The notes under the pieces: model-generated | The model's input: the letters and a program-made list of their open reading frames with translations, nothing else | Databases searched by the model: none | What the model was told of the DNA's origin: nothing | Position numbers and translations under genes: made by a program | DNA from: Neoarius graeffei | Taxonomy: Eukaryota; Chordata; Actinopteri; Siluriformes; Ariidae | Assembly: GCF_027579695.1 (NCBI RefSeq) | Contig: NC_083578.1 | Span: forward strand, 1,900,268 to 1,964,267 | Length of the DNA stretch: 64,000 nucleotides | Reading direction: 5' to 3' | Shown: positions 12,085 to 22,627 of the stretch, piece after piece | How positions within the stretch are numbered: position 1 is the first letter of the stretch | Layout: every line of letters begins with the position of its first letter

Positions 12085-12580
12085 GTGTGTTATAACTGTT
12101 CTGTATTCGTCTGGTTTCTGGCACAGTGATAAGAAAATTACATTTTTAATAAAATCTGAGGTGTGATTGAATAAATAGCGTCATTCCAGGATGCAAAGTA
12201 AAGATGATGACGATCCCGAAGTCAGAGAGAAACAATCATCTGGAACGTCATTAACACTGTGTGTGTGTGTGTGAGCGAGAAAGGAGTGTGTTACTGTCTG
12301 AATGACGGATATACGACCCCCTGAGAGGTGTGTGTGTGCGTGCACGCACGCACACTCCATGTGTGTCTGATTTGTCTGAGTGTCCTTACCATCACACACA
12401 CCTGTCTCTGTCTTTCAGCAGTGTTCAGTTTGTGTCTAATGCAGAAGATTTACTGAAACACAGGAAAAACTTTGTCCCATCTGAAATATTACACAGTTTG
12501 CCCTTTTCTTTTTTATTTTCTTTCACCGGGAAATCACTGATGATCATCATGGACAATTTATCACAATATTGTATAGTCAG

Positions 12581-12611
<31 letters not shown>

Positions 12612-14026
12612 GTAGACATGGGCTTCATTTATGATTAAAAACGTTTTAAAAAATGCTGAACAGATAAACAAGATATTTTAAATCTAATGAGTTTCGTAAA
12701 TGGAGATGACCTTCTGATGTTTATCATGATGGAAAAATGAAATCTTTTGACCATTTGTGATATAAAAACTGATTGATTATTAGTCTCTTCTTGCTAATTT
12801 TCAGATTTAGATTTTAATTTAGTGATGTGAAAACAGTGCATCCAAAATTTGTAGCTTTAGGAATCTCAGATCAGATATTTGTTCCGTCCACTGCATTGTG
12901 ATTGGTTCATGATGATGATGATGATTGAATATTGTGATATTTTGTGCACCTGATTTTCTGTGTGTATTTATTAAAGTCCCAGTGTCTGAATGTGATTACT
13001 ATAAATTCATAATCTGTTAAATAATTTTTTCCTGATGTTGAATGTTTTAATCCTGATGTGACTGAATGAGGTGTAATGAAGCCACTTTATTTGTATTTTT
13101 TTATGTTTTATAAAGAAACCCCTATGATGTTTGGTTGCCATGGCGCCCAATGAGAAGCTGAGTCACATTTTAATCCAGTAGAGAAACTGGTTGTTTGTGT
13201 TACTGATTTCTGTACAGTGTGTTCAACTGGAAACATTTCTTACTTTATTTTATTTTGTGCTACTGTTTTTCATGATGATGAAGCCTGTATCAGGACTGAA
13301 CTGAAAATATCACAAAATCCCAGTGAAGAAAATGAACAAATGAAATTCTACACTCCAAACATCTTTTGTTAACAAAGACAAATTGCTCAGATTACAGATG
13401 AATGGTGTGTGTGAGATGTTTTCAGGGTCACATGTTAATGATTAGATGTGAGATTCTGGACCATTTGACTTACAGAAGATCAGATTGTGAGCTGGACTGG
13501 GGGGGAAAGACACAACTCTTTTTCTAAAGTTTTGTCAGACTGAAGCAAACACCCTTTTTTCTTCATTATAGTTTTAAAAAGATTTTATTATAGGTGAGAC
13601 AGACTTAGAAGTCTGTCGTCAGTTTCCTTCTGTGTGAATTCTAGTTGTTTCTTAAAATAAAATAAAACATTTCATTAAGTGATTTTCTGTCATGATTTGA
13701 CTTGTGCAGAAGTGAAATGATAGTTGTGATTTATTTAAGCTGCTCTGTGACGAGTTTGTTTTATTCACTTTTATTTTCCATTTTTTTCCAGGTTTATAAT
13801 TTTCTCAATAAACTACATCAATCACTGAATCTCTTTAGAAATCTTGGTGTAATTACTGTGTTTCTGCCTGAAGGTTTAACATGCTCTTAATGTATTTAAA
13901 ATGTGCTTCTGTTTGCTTTATTCTTCTGGATTAGTTTTCTGTTACAAATATCAGAATTTTTAAAAAAACATTTATATTTTATATATATATATACACTATA
14001 TAAAATATACTATATTACTGATTTTT

Positions 14027-14080
<54 letters not shown>

Positions 14081-14180
14081 CAGTAATATAGTAATTTCTT
14101 TACATGTCAATTATCAATATTAAATCTCCCCTAGAGGTGGCGCTGTTCCTTTCCTCATTGATCTAATAAATTTGTCGAAG
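12085..14180. other. Intergenic DNA with microsatellites
   Basis: No gene seen. It contains short TG runs near 12258 and 12330, an ATT run at about 12582-12611 and AT-rich stretches. The open frames here are short and low-complexity. Confidence 0.5.
14009..14092. repeat. Palindrome around a (TA)n core
   Basis: A 17-bp perfect inverted repeat, ACTATATTACTGATTTT at 14009-14025 and its complement at 14076-14092, flanks a pure TA run of about 40 bp. The whole could extrude as a cruciform. Confidence 0.8.
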
Positions 14181-14279
14181 AATAAATTTGTTTACATTTT
14201 ACCAGAAGATCCGTAAAAAGTGTTATGAAACTCGAATTCAGAATTGTTTTATTTTGGCTGATTATTTCTCTGTTGGGGC

Positions 14280-15190
14280 TAGAAAACGTTACGTACATTA
14301 TGTGTTATTTCCCAGCTGGGAGGTCCGTATGGTGAAATACCGTGACCGCGGTCTGGAGAGTCCTGCGCGAGGCCCTCTGGGCGGAGGAAAAACATGGCTG
14401 AATCCTGAATGACTCCTATTTGTATAAATAGGGGACTACATAGGCGGCAAAATGTAGTTTTTTTTCCTGCCATGGAAGTGCACTTGTATACCGAGGAGGA
14501 AGCCATTTGCATTACAGCCGTGAATGAGGATTCAAAATGGCAGCTCGGCTCGGTTTTCCCTTTCGGGCGCTCTCGTTTTCTGTTAGAATTTGGTAAAGAA
14601 AAAAATAAATATATTATTTACCAGCTTAAGGTCGGTCCGTATGGTGAAATACCGTGACCTTGGCCCAGAGGGCCTCGCTCAGTACTTTCAAGACCTTGGT
14701 CACGGTATTTCACCATACGGACCTCCCAGCTGGTAAATAACATATCTTAGATGAAGTGTTTGGGGGGAGCAGCAGCAACACAACGCACAGGTGTTCCACC
14801 TGGTGAGTCGCAGGAGGGGCCTTGCCCGGAGTCACCCCACAGTGCTCAGTACTTTCAAGACCTTGGTCACGGTATTTCACCATACGGACCTCCCAGCTGG
14901 TAAATAACATGTATCTTAGATGAGATCTTAGAAGAAGTGTTTGGGGGGAGCAGCAGGAACACAACGCACAGGTGTTCCACCTGGTGAGTCGCAGGAGGGG
15001 CCTTGCCCGGAGTCACCCCACAGTGCTCAGTACTTTCAAGACCTTGGTCACGGTATTTCACCATACGGACCTCCCAGCTGGTAAATAACATATATCTTAG
15101 ATGAGATCTTAGATGAAGTGTTTGGGGGGAGCAGCAGCAACACAACGCACAGGTGTTCCACCTGGTGAGTCGCAGGAGGGGCCGTGCTTG
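14280..15190 (+). repeat. Tandem and inverted 5' repeats of the adjoining LINE
   Basis: Three head-to-tail copies begin at 14678, 14845 and 15026 (offsets 167 and 181 bp), each with CTCAGTACTTTCAAGACC, a GGTCACGGTATTTCACC motif, CCCAGCTGGTAAATAACA and a GGTGAGTCGCAGGAGGGGCC end. Upstream, near 14325 and 14636, the GTCCGTATGGTGAAATACC motif occurs in the opposite direction, so 14636-14725 is a hairpin-forming inverted repeat. The copies run into the LINE coding region and are most likely its 5' UTR. Confidence 0.75.
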
Positions 15191-15266
15191 GAACCTCCAA
15201 GTGTTGGCGCCGCACTCCTTGAGCACCCAGTCGGAACGGAGGTGGATTAAGTGGCCGGCAGCTACC

Positions 15267-18227
15267 ATGACTACACTGTGGAAGCAGTTCGACGATGATG
15301 TGGATCAAATTCTGGAATCTGTGTCAAGGGGAGAGGTGGACCGGAAGCTGCAAGCCATGACAACAATCATTTTCAGGATGGCAGCTGAGCGGTTCGGCGA
15401 AGAGGAGAGGAAGAGCTCGGGAACATCCTACATAAGGAACCACAGAGCGGAGAAGATCCACCTCATAAGGCAGGAGATGAAAGCGCTGAAGTTCCAATAC
15501 AAAGAGGCAGGAGATGAGGAACGCTTTGGTCTAGCCCAACTAATGTCCATGCACCGGAAGAGGATAAGGATTCTCCACTGGGCAGAGTGGCATCGGAGGC
15601 GGTGACGCGAGAGGGCATGCAAACAAGCGGCCTTTATCGCCAACCCCTTCAAGTTCACAAAAGACCTGCTAGGCCAGAAGCGCAGCGGCAAACTGTCCTC
15701 CTCAAAGGAAGATATTGACCAACACCTCGCTCAGATGTTCAGCGACCCCAGAAGAGAGCTGGAGTTGGGAGATTGCGACATCCTCATTGACCCACCTGAG
15801 CCAGAGGTGCAGTTTGACATGTTGGAGCTGAAGCTGATGGAAATCAAAGAGGTTGTCCATAAAGCTAGAGCATGCTCCGCTCCAGGACCAAGCGGCACTT
15901 CGTACAAAGTGTATAAGAACTGTCCCAAACTCTTACTGCGGCTGTGGAAAATCCTGCAAGTCTTCTGGAGAAAGGGGAAGATCCCAGAACAATGGCAAAC
16001 GGCAGAAGGGGTTTGGATCCCTAAGGAGGAAGGCTCCACCCAGCTTGACCAGTTCCGCATCATCTCCCTCCTGTGCATTGAATCCAAAATCTTCTTCAGT
16101 GCTATCTCCAAGAGGCTGTGCACTTACTTAGCAAGGAACACCTACAGTATATCGACACATCAGTCCAGAAAGGTGGCATATCAGGGATGCCGGGCTGTGT
16201 GGAGCATACAGGTGTGGTGACACAGCTTATCCGAGAGGCCAGAGAAAATAGGCGAAACCTGTCAGTGCTATGGCTTGATCTGGCCAACGCATTCAGCTCC
16301 ATCCCCCATAAGCTTGTCCAGCTTACTCTGGTGAAACATCATGTCCCCAGCAGGTGTAGAGACCTCATTACTGACTACTACAACAACTTCAGGATGAGGG
16401 TCTCTTCAGGAGCAACTCCATTCAGTTGGCACAAGGTAGATATTGGCATTATCACAGGGTGCACTATCTTTGTGACGCTATTCTCCTTGGCCATGAATAT
16501 GCTCATCAAGTCTGCTGAGCCAGAGTGCAGAGGACCTCTTATGAGCTCTGGGCAATGTCAGCCAGCCATTAGGGCGTTCATGGATGACCTTACTGTCACG
16601 ACAGAATCAGTCCCAGGATGCCAATGGATTCTGAAGGGTCTAGAGAAGATGATGGTGTGGGCCCGAATGCGTTTCAAACCTGCCAAATCTAGATCCATGG
16701 TGCTGAGGAAAGGAAAGGTGGAGGACAAGTTCCGGTTTAACATCGCAGATACAGCCATCCCAACTATCACAGAGAAGCCAGTTAAGAGTCTGGGCAAGGT
16801 CTTTGACAGCTCTCTCAAGGATGTAACATCTATCCAGACAGCCTGTGCTGAGTTGGATGGATGGCTGAAATCCGTGGACAAATCTGGTCTACCTGGAAAA
16901 TTTAAAGCATGGGTCTACCAGCACGGCATCCTCCCCAGGATCCTGTGGCCTCTCCTCGTCTATGCTGTCCCAGTATCCACAGTAGAGACCTTGGAGAGGA
17001 AAGTCACCAACCACCTGCGGAGATGGCTGGGGTTACCTAAGAGCCTGAGCAGCATCGCACTCTATGGGCGCAATAAGAAACTGCAGCTGCCCTTTAAATC
17101 CTTGGAGGAGGAGTTCAAGGTAATGAGGGCTAGAGAAGTGGTGCTGTACAGAGACTCCAGTGATCCAAAGGTGGCCAATGCTGGAGGATGGGTAGAAAGT
17201 GGAAGGCAGAAGAGGCCGTGCAAATGGCTGAAGCTAGGCTGTGCCACAGGGCTCTGGTGGGAGTGGTCACATGAGGCAGAGCTGGTCTAGGATCCTTTCT
17301 GACTCCACAAATGAACACCGGGGGAAGGAGAAGCGGCGCCTGGTCCAAGAGGAGGTGAGGGCTGCTGTGGAGGAAATAAGATCTTGCAGGGCGGTGGGCA
17401 TGAGACAGCAGGGGGCCTGGACAAGATGGGAGAATGCACTGGAGAGGAAAGTGACCTGGACTGAGATCTGGAGAGCTGAGCCTCACCGTATCAAATTTCT
17501 CATCCAGGCAGTGTACGATGTGTTGCCTAGTCCATCAAACCTGCATGCATGGGGTCTTGCAGAGTCAACAGCTGCCCATTGTGTTCCAAGAGAGGCACCT
17601 TGGAACATGTTCTTAGCTGCTGCACAACAGCACTTGGAGAAGGACGTTACCGGTGGAGGCATGACCAAGTCCTGAAGACCATCGCTGAAGCCATCAACAC
17701 AGGACTGGTATGGGCAAAACAGCTGCACCCCCCCCAAGTATACCATCGCCTTTGTCAGGGCTGGGGAGCAGGTTGCCTGAGCAAAGAAAGCACCAGCAGG
17801 CATCCTCACCTCTTCAAGAGACTGGCAGCTGCTAGTGGACCTTGAAAAACAACTGAAGTTCCCCGGCCACATTGCAGTCACCACCCTCTGTCCTGATATC
17901 GTCCTTGTATCTGAGGCCACCTAGCAGGTCGTAATGCTGGAGCTGACAGTCCCGTGGGAAGACCACCCGGAAGAAGCTTTTGAAAGGAAGCTCTCCAACT
18001 ACACGGGGCTGGTCAATGACTGCCAGCAGTCAGGATGGAGGGCAAAGTGCCTTCCAGTTGAGGTAGGCTGCAGAGGCTTTGCGGCCCAGTCCTTGGCCAG
18101 CGCACTGGGGTGTTTAGGCATCGTCGGACAGCAGAAGAGTAGAGCCATCCGCAATACCATCGAAGCATCAGAGAGGGCCTCAAGATGGCTGTGGCTCAAG
18201 AGAGGAGAACCATGGAGTCGTGGTAGC
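15267..18227 (+). pseudogene. LINE reverse transcriptase / endonuclease, decayed
   Basis: Reading from MTTLWKQFDDD at 15267, recognisable pieces are: an N-terminal basic region; IPEQWQTAEGVWIPKEE and LDQFRIISLL (RT motifs 1-2 region); LWLDLANAFSSIPHKL (motif A Asp, about 16270); FMDDLTVTT (motif C, about 16578, with F in place of the usual Y/F-A); CPLCSKRGTLEHVLSCC (C2HC knuckle, about 17560); and CPDIVLVSE then MLELTVPWE (endonuclease PD...E core, about 17890-17955), ending RASRWLWLKRGEPW. About seven breaks are visible: in-frame stops that look like CGA to TGA changes (15603, 17272), a stop near 17922, and frameshifts near 16120, 17210, 17290 and 17550. The copy cannot be functional. Confidence 0.85.
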
Positions 18228-18400
18228 TAGCATGCCATCTGGACACAAGCTGGGGTCTGATCAGCCCCGGCTGGGTCACCTGGATGAGGGTGTATGATGT
18301 TGAAAGACCCGAAACACCCAATGATTCCAGGAACATCACTGACGATGTGTCCAGCTGCATCAGTAGATGTGTTTCCACAGCATTAGAAATGTAAAATTGC

Positions 18401-19324
18401 AAAAGTTATTCTTTATTTATTGTCGAAAAACCCACATGCCTGGTGTCGTCATTTCCAGGTAGTCGAGTTCCAATTAAAATATCCAAAAAGAGCTGCAGTG
18501 GGCAAGCGATTTTATTGTTCAAGGTTTGTGAAAAGGAAATAATTTCACAAATAAACACAAAATAATTTGGCTAACGGATTTAAAATTATTAATTTAATGT
18601 AGAAATATTTGCAGCAAAAACCATCGATAACCAAATGCCGCAAAAGTCACTTCCGTATAATCCTTCATTTAATAAGACTCAGGTTTTGATTTATATGGAT
18701 ATTTTTATTTGATTTGATAGGTTAAAATGCAGTACATATACAATATAGTATGAACATGGCATAAAAACCAGGATTACACAAAAAAAAGTGTGAACACTTA
18801 TCACAGATGGACATGATTACCAAACTAAATACCCAAAATATAATCAATAATAAAGTAATACAAGAAATACTAATAATAATTATTATTATTGTAATAAAAA
18901 GGACAGAACACCAGAGTAAAAACTAGAATAAATATACAAGAAAAAATATAACTAGTGAACATTAACACAGACCACAATGGAAGCTAATAGTAAAAAAAAA
19001 GCATTTCTCTCCTGGTGTGATATCTGATTAAAATATTATAAATTAATTAAAATTAATTATAAATTAATTTATATATAATTTATGTATATATGTGTGTATA
19101 TATACAGAGTCTACCTGTAATGTGCAATTTTTTCGAGCCTCTCAATAAGGCAATTTTTCTATACTTTTTCACGGTAGATAATGCAAATAGCCCTCTGTAT
19201 TTAATCCTTCGTTTGTCTAATTTTTATTCCAGTTTTATTTGTTATCTGTTTGACATTTTCTTGCTACTGTAACACGTGAATTTCCCCGATGTGGGATGAA
19301 ATAAAATGAAGCTAAAATAAATAC
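18401..19324. other. AT-rich DNA with a LINE-like tail
   Basis: No gene. The stretch includes AT-rich repeats and, at about 19265-19310, TGAATTTCCCCGATGTGGGA followed by ATAAAAT, a wording typical of 3' ends of fish L2/Maui-type LINEs. The left copy of a 14-bp direct repeat lies at 18642-18655 (see the L1 entry). Confidence 0.4.
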
Positions 19325-19814
19325 TTTTTTACAGCTTTCTTAAAGTTAGACAGATCTTGTATATAGTATAGGGGTCTGTGAAAGAAAGTGTTAAATATGG
19401 CAAACATAATTATCATTTGATATGGTCTATTGTACATATTATTGATGGAAGTGGCAATATACTTGAATTAAGTGAATTTAATACTAAATATGATATGGAT
19501 TGTTCCATTGAGACTTATAAGAAAGTGCCACAGAACATTCCAATAGCCCTTATTCAATTAATAAAAAATAATATATTAAACATACCGACACTGAGATTAT
19601 GCAGTATTAAAATTGATGATGTGGACCTGGTGAGCGAAAAGTGCAACAATAAGTTTTTTGAGAAAATATTTAGTTAACACTCTTATTTCCAGGTATAACA
19701 AGGAGCACACTTAGTCTTCAAAATTATGACAAATCTAAAATTTCAAATATCAGAACAAATTTCTTAAAATTTCCAATCCCCCCCCCCAAATATAAAGAAA
19801 TAAATTTTTAAATA

Positions 19815-21419
19815 CAACCCTGATTCCAAAAAAGTTGGGACAAAGTACAAATTGTAAATAAAAATGGAATGCAATAATTTACAAATCTCAAAAACTGATA
19901 TTGTATTCACAATAGAACATAGACAACATATCAAATGTCGAAAGTGAGACATTTTGAAATTTCATGCCAAATATTGGCTCATTTGAAATTTCATGACAGC
20001 AACACATCTCAAAAAAGTTGGGACAGGGGCAATAAGAGGCTGGAAAAGTTAAAGGTACAAAAAAGGAACAGCTGGAGGACCAAATTGCAACTCATTAGGT
20101 CAATTGGCAATAGGTCATTAACATGACTGGGTATAAAAAGAGCATCTTGGAGTGGCAGCGGCTCTCAGAAGTAAAGATGGGAAGAGGATCACCAATCCCC
20201 CTAATTCTGCGCCGACAAATAGTGGAGCAATATCAGAAAGGAGTTCGACAGTGTAAAATTGCAAAGAGTTTGAACATATCATCATCTACAGTGCATAATA
20301 TCATCAAAAGATTCAGAGAATCTGGAAGAATCTCTGTGCGTAAGGGTCAAGGCCGGAAAACCATACTGGGTGCCCATGATCTTCGGGCCCTTAGACGGCA
20401 CTGCATCACATACAGGCATGCTTCTGTATTGGAAATCACAAAATGGGCTCAGGAATATTTCCAGAGAACATTATCTGTGAACACAATTCACCGTGCCATC
20501 CGCCGTTGCCAGCTAAAACTCTATAGTTCAAAGAAGAAGCCATATCTAAACATGATCCAGAAGCGCAGACGTCTTCTCTGGGCCAAGGCTCATTTAAAAT
20601 GGACTGTGGCAAAGTGGAAAACTGTTCTGTGGTCAGACGAATCAAAATTTGAAGTTCTTTATGGAAATCAGGGACGCCGTGTCATTTGGACTAAAGAGGA
20701 GAAGGACGACCCAAGTTGTTATCAGCGCTCAGTTCAGAAGCCTGCATCTCTGATGGTATGGGGTTGCATTAGTGCGTGTGGCATGGGCAGCTTACACATC
20801 TGGAAAGACACCATCAATGCTGAAAGGTATATCCAGGTTCTAGAGCAACATATGCTCCCATCCAGACGACGTCTCTTTCAGGGAAGACCTTGGATTTTCC
20901 AACATGACGATGCCAAACCACATACTGCATCAATTACAGCATCATGGCTGCATAGAAGAAGGGTCCGGGTACTGAACTGGCCAGCCTGCAGTCCAGATCT
21001 TTCACCCATAGAAAACATTTGGCGCATCATAAAACGGAAGATACGACAAAAAAGACCTAAGACAGTTGAGCAACTAGAATCCTACATTAGACAAGAATGG
21101 GTTAACATTCCTATCCCTAAACTTGAGCAACTTGTCTCCTCAGTCCCCAGACGTTTACAGACTGTTGTAAAGAGAAAAGGGGATGTCTCACAGTGGGAAA
21201 CATGGCCTTGTCCCAACTTTTTTGAGATGTGTTGTTGTCATGAAATTTAAAATCACCTAATTTTTCTCTTTAAATGATACATTTTCTCAGTTTAAACATT
21301 TGATATGTCATCTATGTTCTATTCTGAATAAAATATGGAATTTTGAAACTTCCACATCATTGCATTCCGTTTTTATTTACAATTTGTACTTTGTCCCAAC
21401 TTTTTTGGAATTGGGGTTG
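19815..21419 (+). mobile_element. Tc1-like transposon with IR/DR ends, apparently whole
   Basis: It is 1605 bp. Outer inverted repeats of about 60 bp begin CAACCC and differ at only a few positions. A 15-bp word AAAAAAGTTGGGACA occurs twice at each end (19828-19842 and 20011-20025; complements at 21209-21223 and 21392-21406), with exactly 183 bp between the two at both ends. That is the IR/DR layout of Sleeping Beauty-type fish elements. The left flank is TA; the right flank is TG, a likely mutated TA. It lies inside the L1 remnant. Confidence 0.92.
20177..21250 (+). CDS. Tc1-like transposase, uninterrupted
   Basis: Cut-and-paste transposase of the Tc1/mariner DDE superfamily; it binds the direct repeats and moves the element into TA sites. 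The frame is open from 20123, but [20 protein letters not shown] at 20177 is the likely start, giving 357 residues (family members are about 340). N-terminal helix-turn-helix: [19 protein letters not shown], then the RKGQGRKT linker (GRP-like). Catalytic residues are all present: D in [11 protein letters not shown] in [11 protein letters not shown], and E in [11 protein letters not shown], with 34 residues between the last two as in Tc1 (D34E). The extra C-terminal residues run into the inverted repeat. No stop or frameshift is seen, so activity cannot be excluded. Confidence 0.9.
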   Translation: MGRGSPIPLILRRQIVEQYQKGVRQCKIAKSLNISSSTVHNIIKRFRESGRISVRKGQGRKTILGAHDLRALRRHCITYRHASVLEITKWAQEYFQRTLSVNTIHRAIRRCQLKLYSSKKKPYLNMIQKRRRLLWAKAHLKWTVAKWKTVLWSDESKFEVLYGNQGRRVIWTKEEKDDPSCYQRSVQKPASLMVWGCISACGMGSLHIWKDTINAERYIQVLEQHMLPSRRRLFQGRPWIFQHDDAKPHTASITASWLHRRRVRVLNWPACSPDLSPIENIWRIIKRKIRQKRPKTVEQLESYIRQEWVNIPIPKLEQLVSSVPRRLQTVVKRKGDVSQWETWPCPNFFEMCCCHEI

Positions 21420-21429
21420 TGATTAGCGA

Positions 21430-21477
<48 letters not shown>

Positions 21478-21715
21478 ATTTCAATTAGAAGTCGAAAATT
21501 GTTATATTTGTACCACAAACATAGAAACGACAGAACACCTGTTTTATACTTGCGAGGTAGTTCTGAACTTATGGAAATCCCTTCACAACTGGAGATCTTA
21601 AAAATCCATAAGTATAGATTTCTTTTCCTTCCAAAATATTCACATGGGTGTGATTGTGAAAAATAAGAACACTGAGTTTCTAGTGAATAATATAGTTACA
21701 AAATATTACATACAA

Positions 21716-22092
21716 GGGGCGGCACGGTGGTGTAGTGGTTAGCGCTGTCGCCTCACAGCGAGAAGGTCCGGGTTCGAGCCCCGTGGCCGGCGAGGGCCTT
21801 TCTGTGCGGAGTATGCATGTTCTCCCCGTGTCCGCGTGGGTTTCCTCCGGGTGCTCCGGTTTCCCCCACAGTCCAAAGACATGCAGGTTAGGTTAACTGG
21901 TGACTCTAAATTGAGCGTAGGTGTGAATGTGAGTGTGAATGGTTGTCTGTGTCTATGTGTCGGCCCTGTGATGACCTGGCGACTTGTCCAGGGTGAACCC
22001 CGCCTTTCACCCGTAGTCAGCTGGGATAGGATCCAGCTCGCCTGCGACCCTGTAGAACAGGATAAAGCGGCTACAGATAATGAGATGAGATG
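21716..22092 (+). mobile_element. tRNA-derived SINE (Mermaid/V-SINE-like), full length
   Basis: It has the tRNA-like head with box A (TGGTGTAGTGGTTAGCGC) and box B (GGTTCGAGCCC), the central domain (GGTTTCCCCCACAGTCCAAA), the tail region (TGACCTGGCGACTTGTCC, GTAGTCAGCTGGGATAGG) and a TGAGATGAGATG end. No clear target duplication was found, suggesting that later events altered its flanks. The open frames on both strands of this and every other SINE copy are not genes. Confidence 0.88.
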
Positions 22093-22423
22093 TCTCAAGA
22101 AAATTAACAATGCCCAGGCTAAGAACTTACACTCACTTATATTGTCATATAAGTTGTACTAACCTCTTGTTATATTTGTTTTCTTTTATTTATTTTCTTT
22201 GTCTTACATATCTTTAATCCACTCATTAGAAGAGGTGGGATTTGGGTTTTTGATAGATTTGTTAAATCTTTTGTAGAGTTTGTTGTTGTATGTATCCTTG
22301 TGTTAAAAAAATTATAATTTTGGATAAATATCATATACATAATAATAAATGGAAGAACAGTAAATCCTCTTTAGCTTGTTTTAAAAATGAAATTAAAAGA
22401 TATATATAAAAAAGTCACTTCCG

Positions 22424-22627
22424 CGTTTGCGTGATGACGTTACACTCCAACGTCATGACGCTGAAATTCCGCGACCCAGGCTTCAGTTCACTGTCCGCTA
22501 AAAGCAGAGGAGTGTAACGGATTAAACTGCTACTGAAACATGATTCGTAAAGTTTATTCGCGTTATTTAATTATTCGACTTTAGTTTGTTTTCTTGATCG
22601 TTGAGTTTTAAGAGAGAGCGCGGGTGA
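22424..22627 (+). promoter_or_regulatory. custos promoter and 5' UTR
   Basis: GC-rich DNA right after the L1 block. It has an ETS-like CACTTCCGCG (22416-22425), a CRE half site TGATGACGTTA (about 22432) and a second, inverted AACGTCATGACG (about 22449), so two CRE-like sites face each other about 6 bp apart. There is no TATA box. The ATG pair lies at 22628. Confidence 0.5.

Larger units (their letters stand above)
14280..18400 (+). mobile_element. Non-LTR retrotransposon with C-terminal restriction-like endonuclease (HERO-like)
   Basis: A LINE with tandem 5' repeats, one decayed open reading frame (15267-18227) and a 3' UTR to about 18400. It has no N-terminal AP endonuclease; a C2HC knuckle and a PD-type endonuclease follow the reverse transcriptase instead, the layout of the R2/R4/HERO side of the LINE tree. 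The HERO assignment is from recall of related fish sequences and is tentative; membership of the restriction-like-endonuclease group is firmer. No target duplication was identified. Confidence 0.7.
19325..22409 (+). mobile_element. L1-type LINE remnant, split by a Tc1 element and a SINE
   Basis: Three separated coding pieces read in the same direction and match the C-terminal part of fish L1 ORF2: 19378-19677 (FNTKYDMDCSIETYKKVPQN), 21480-21600 (CYICTTNIETTEHLFYTC, the terminal zinc knuckle) and about 22333-22403 (HNNKWKNSKSSLACFKNEIK, then a stop). The gaps are a Tc1 transposon (19815-21419) and a SINE with adjoining AT-rich DNA (21716-22330). A perfect 14-bp direct repeat AAAAGTCACTTCCG lies at 18642-18655 and, directly after the final stop, at 22410-22423; it may be the target duplication of the whole insertion. 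Confidence 0.7.

Noticed and set aside
13702-13890. 62-codon frame in the intergenic region after unc119b
   Set aside because: AT-rich hydrophobic translation without a domain; likely chance.
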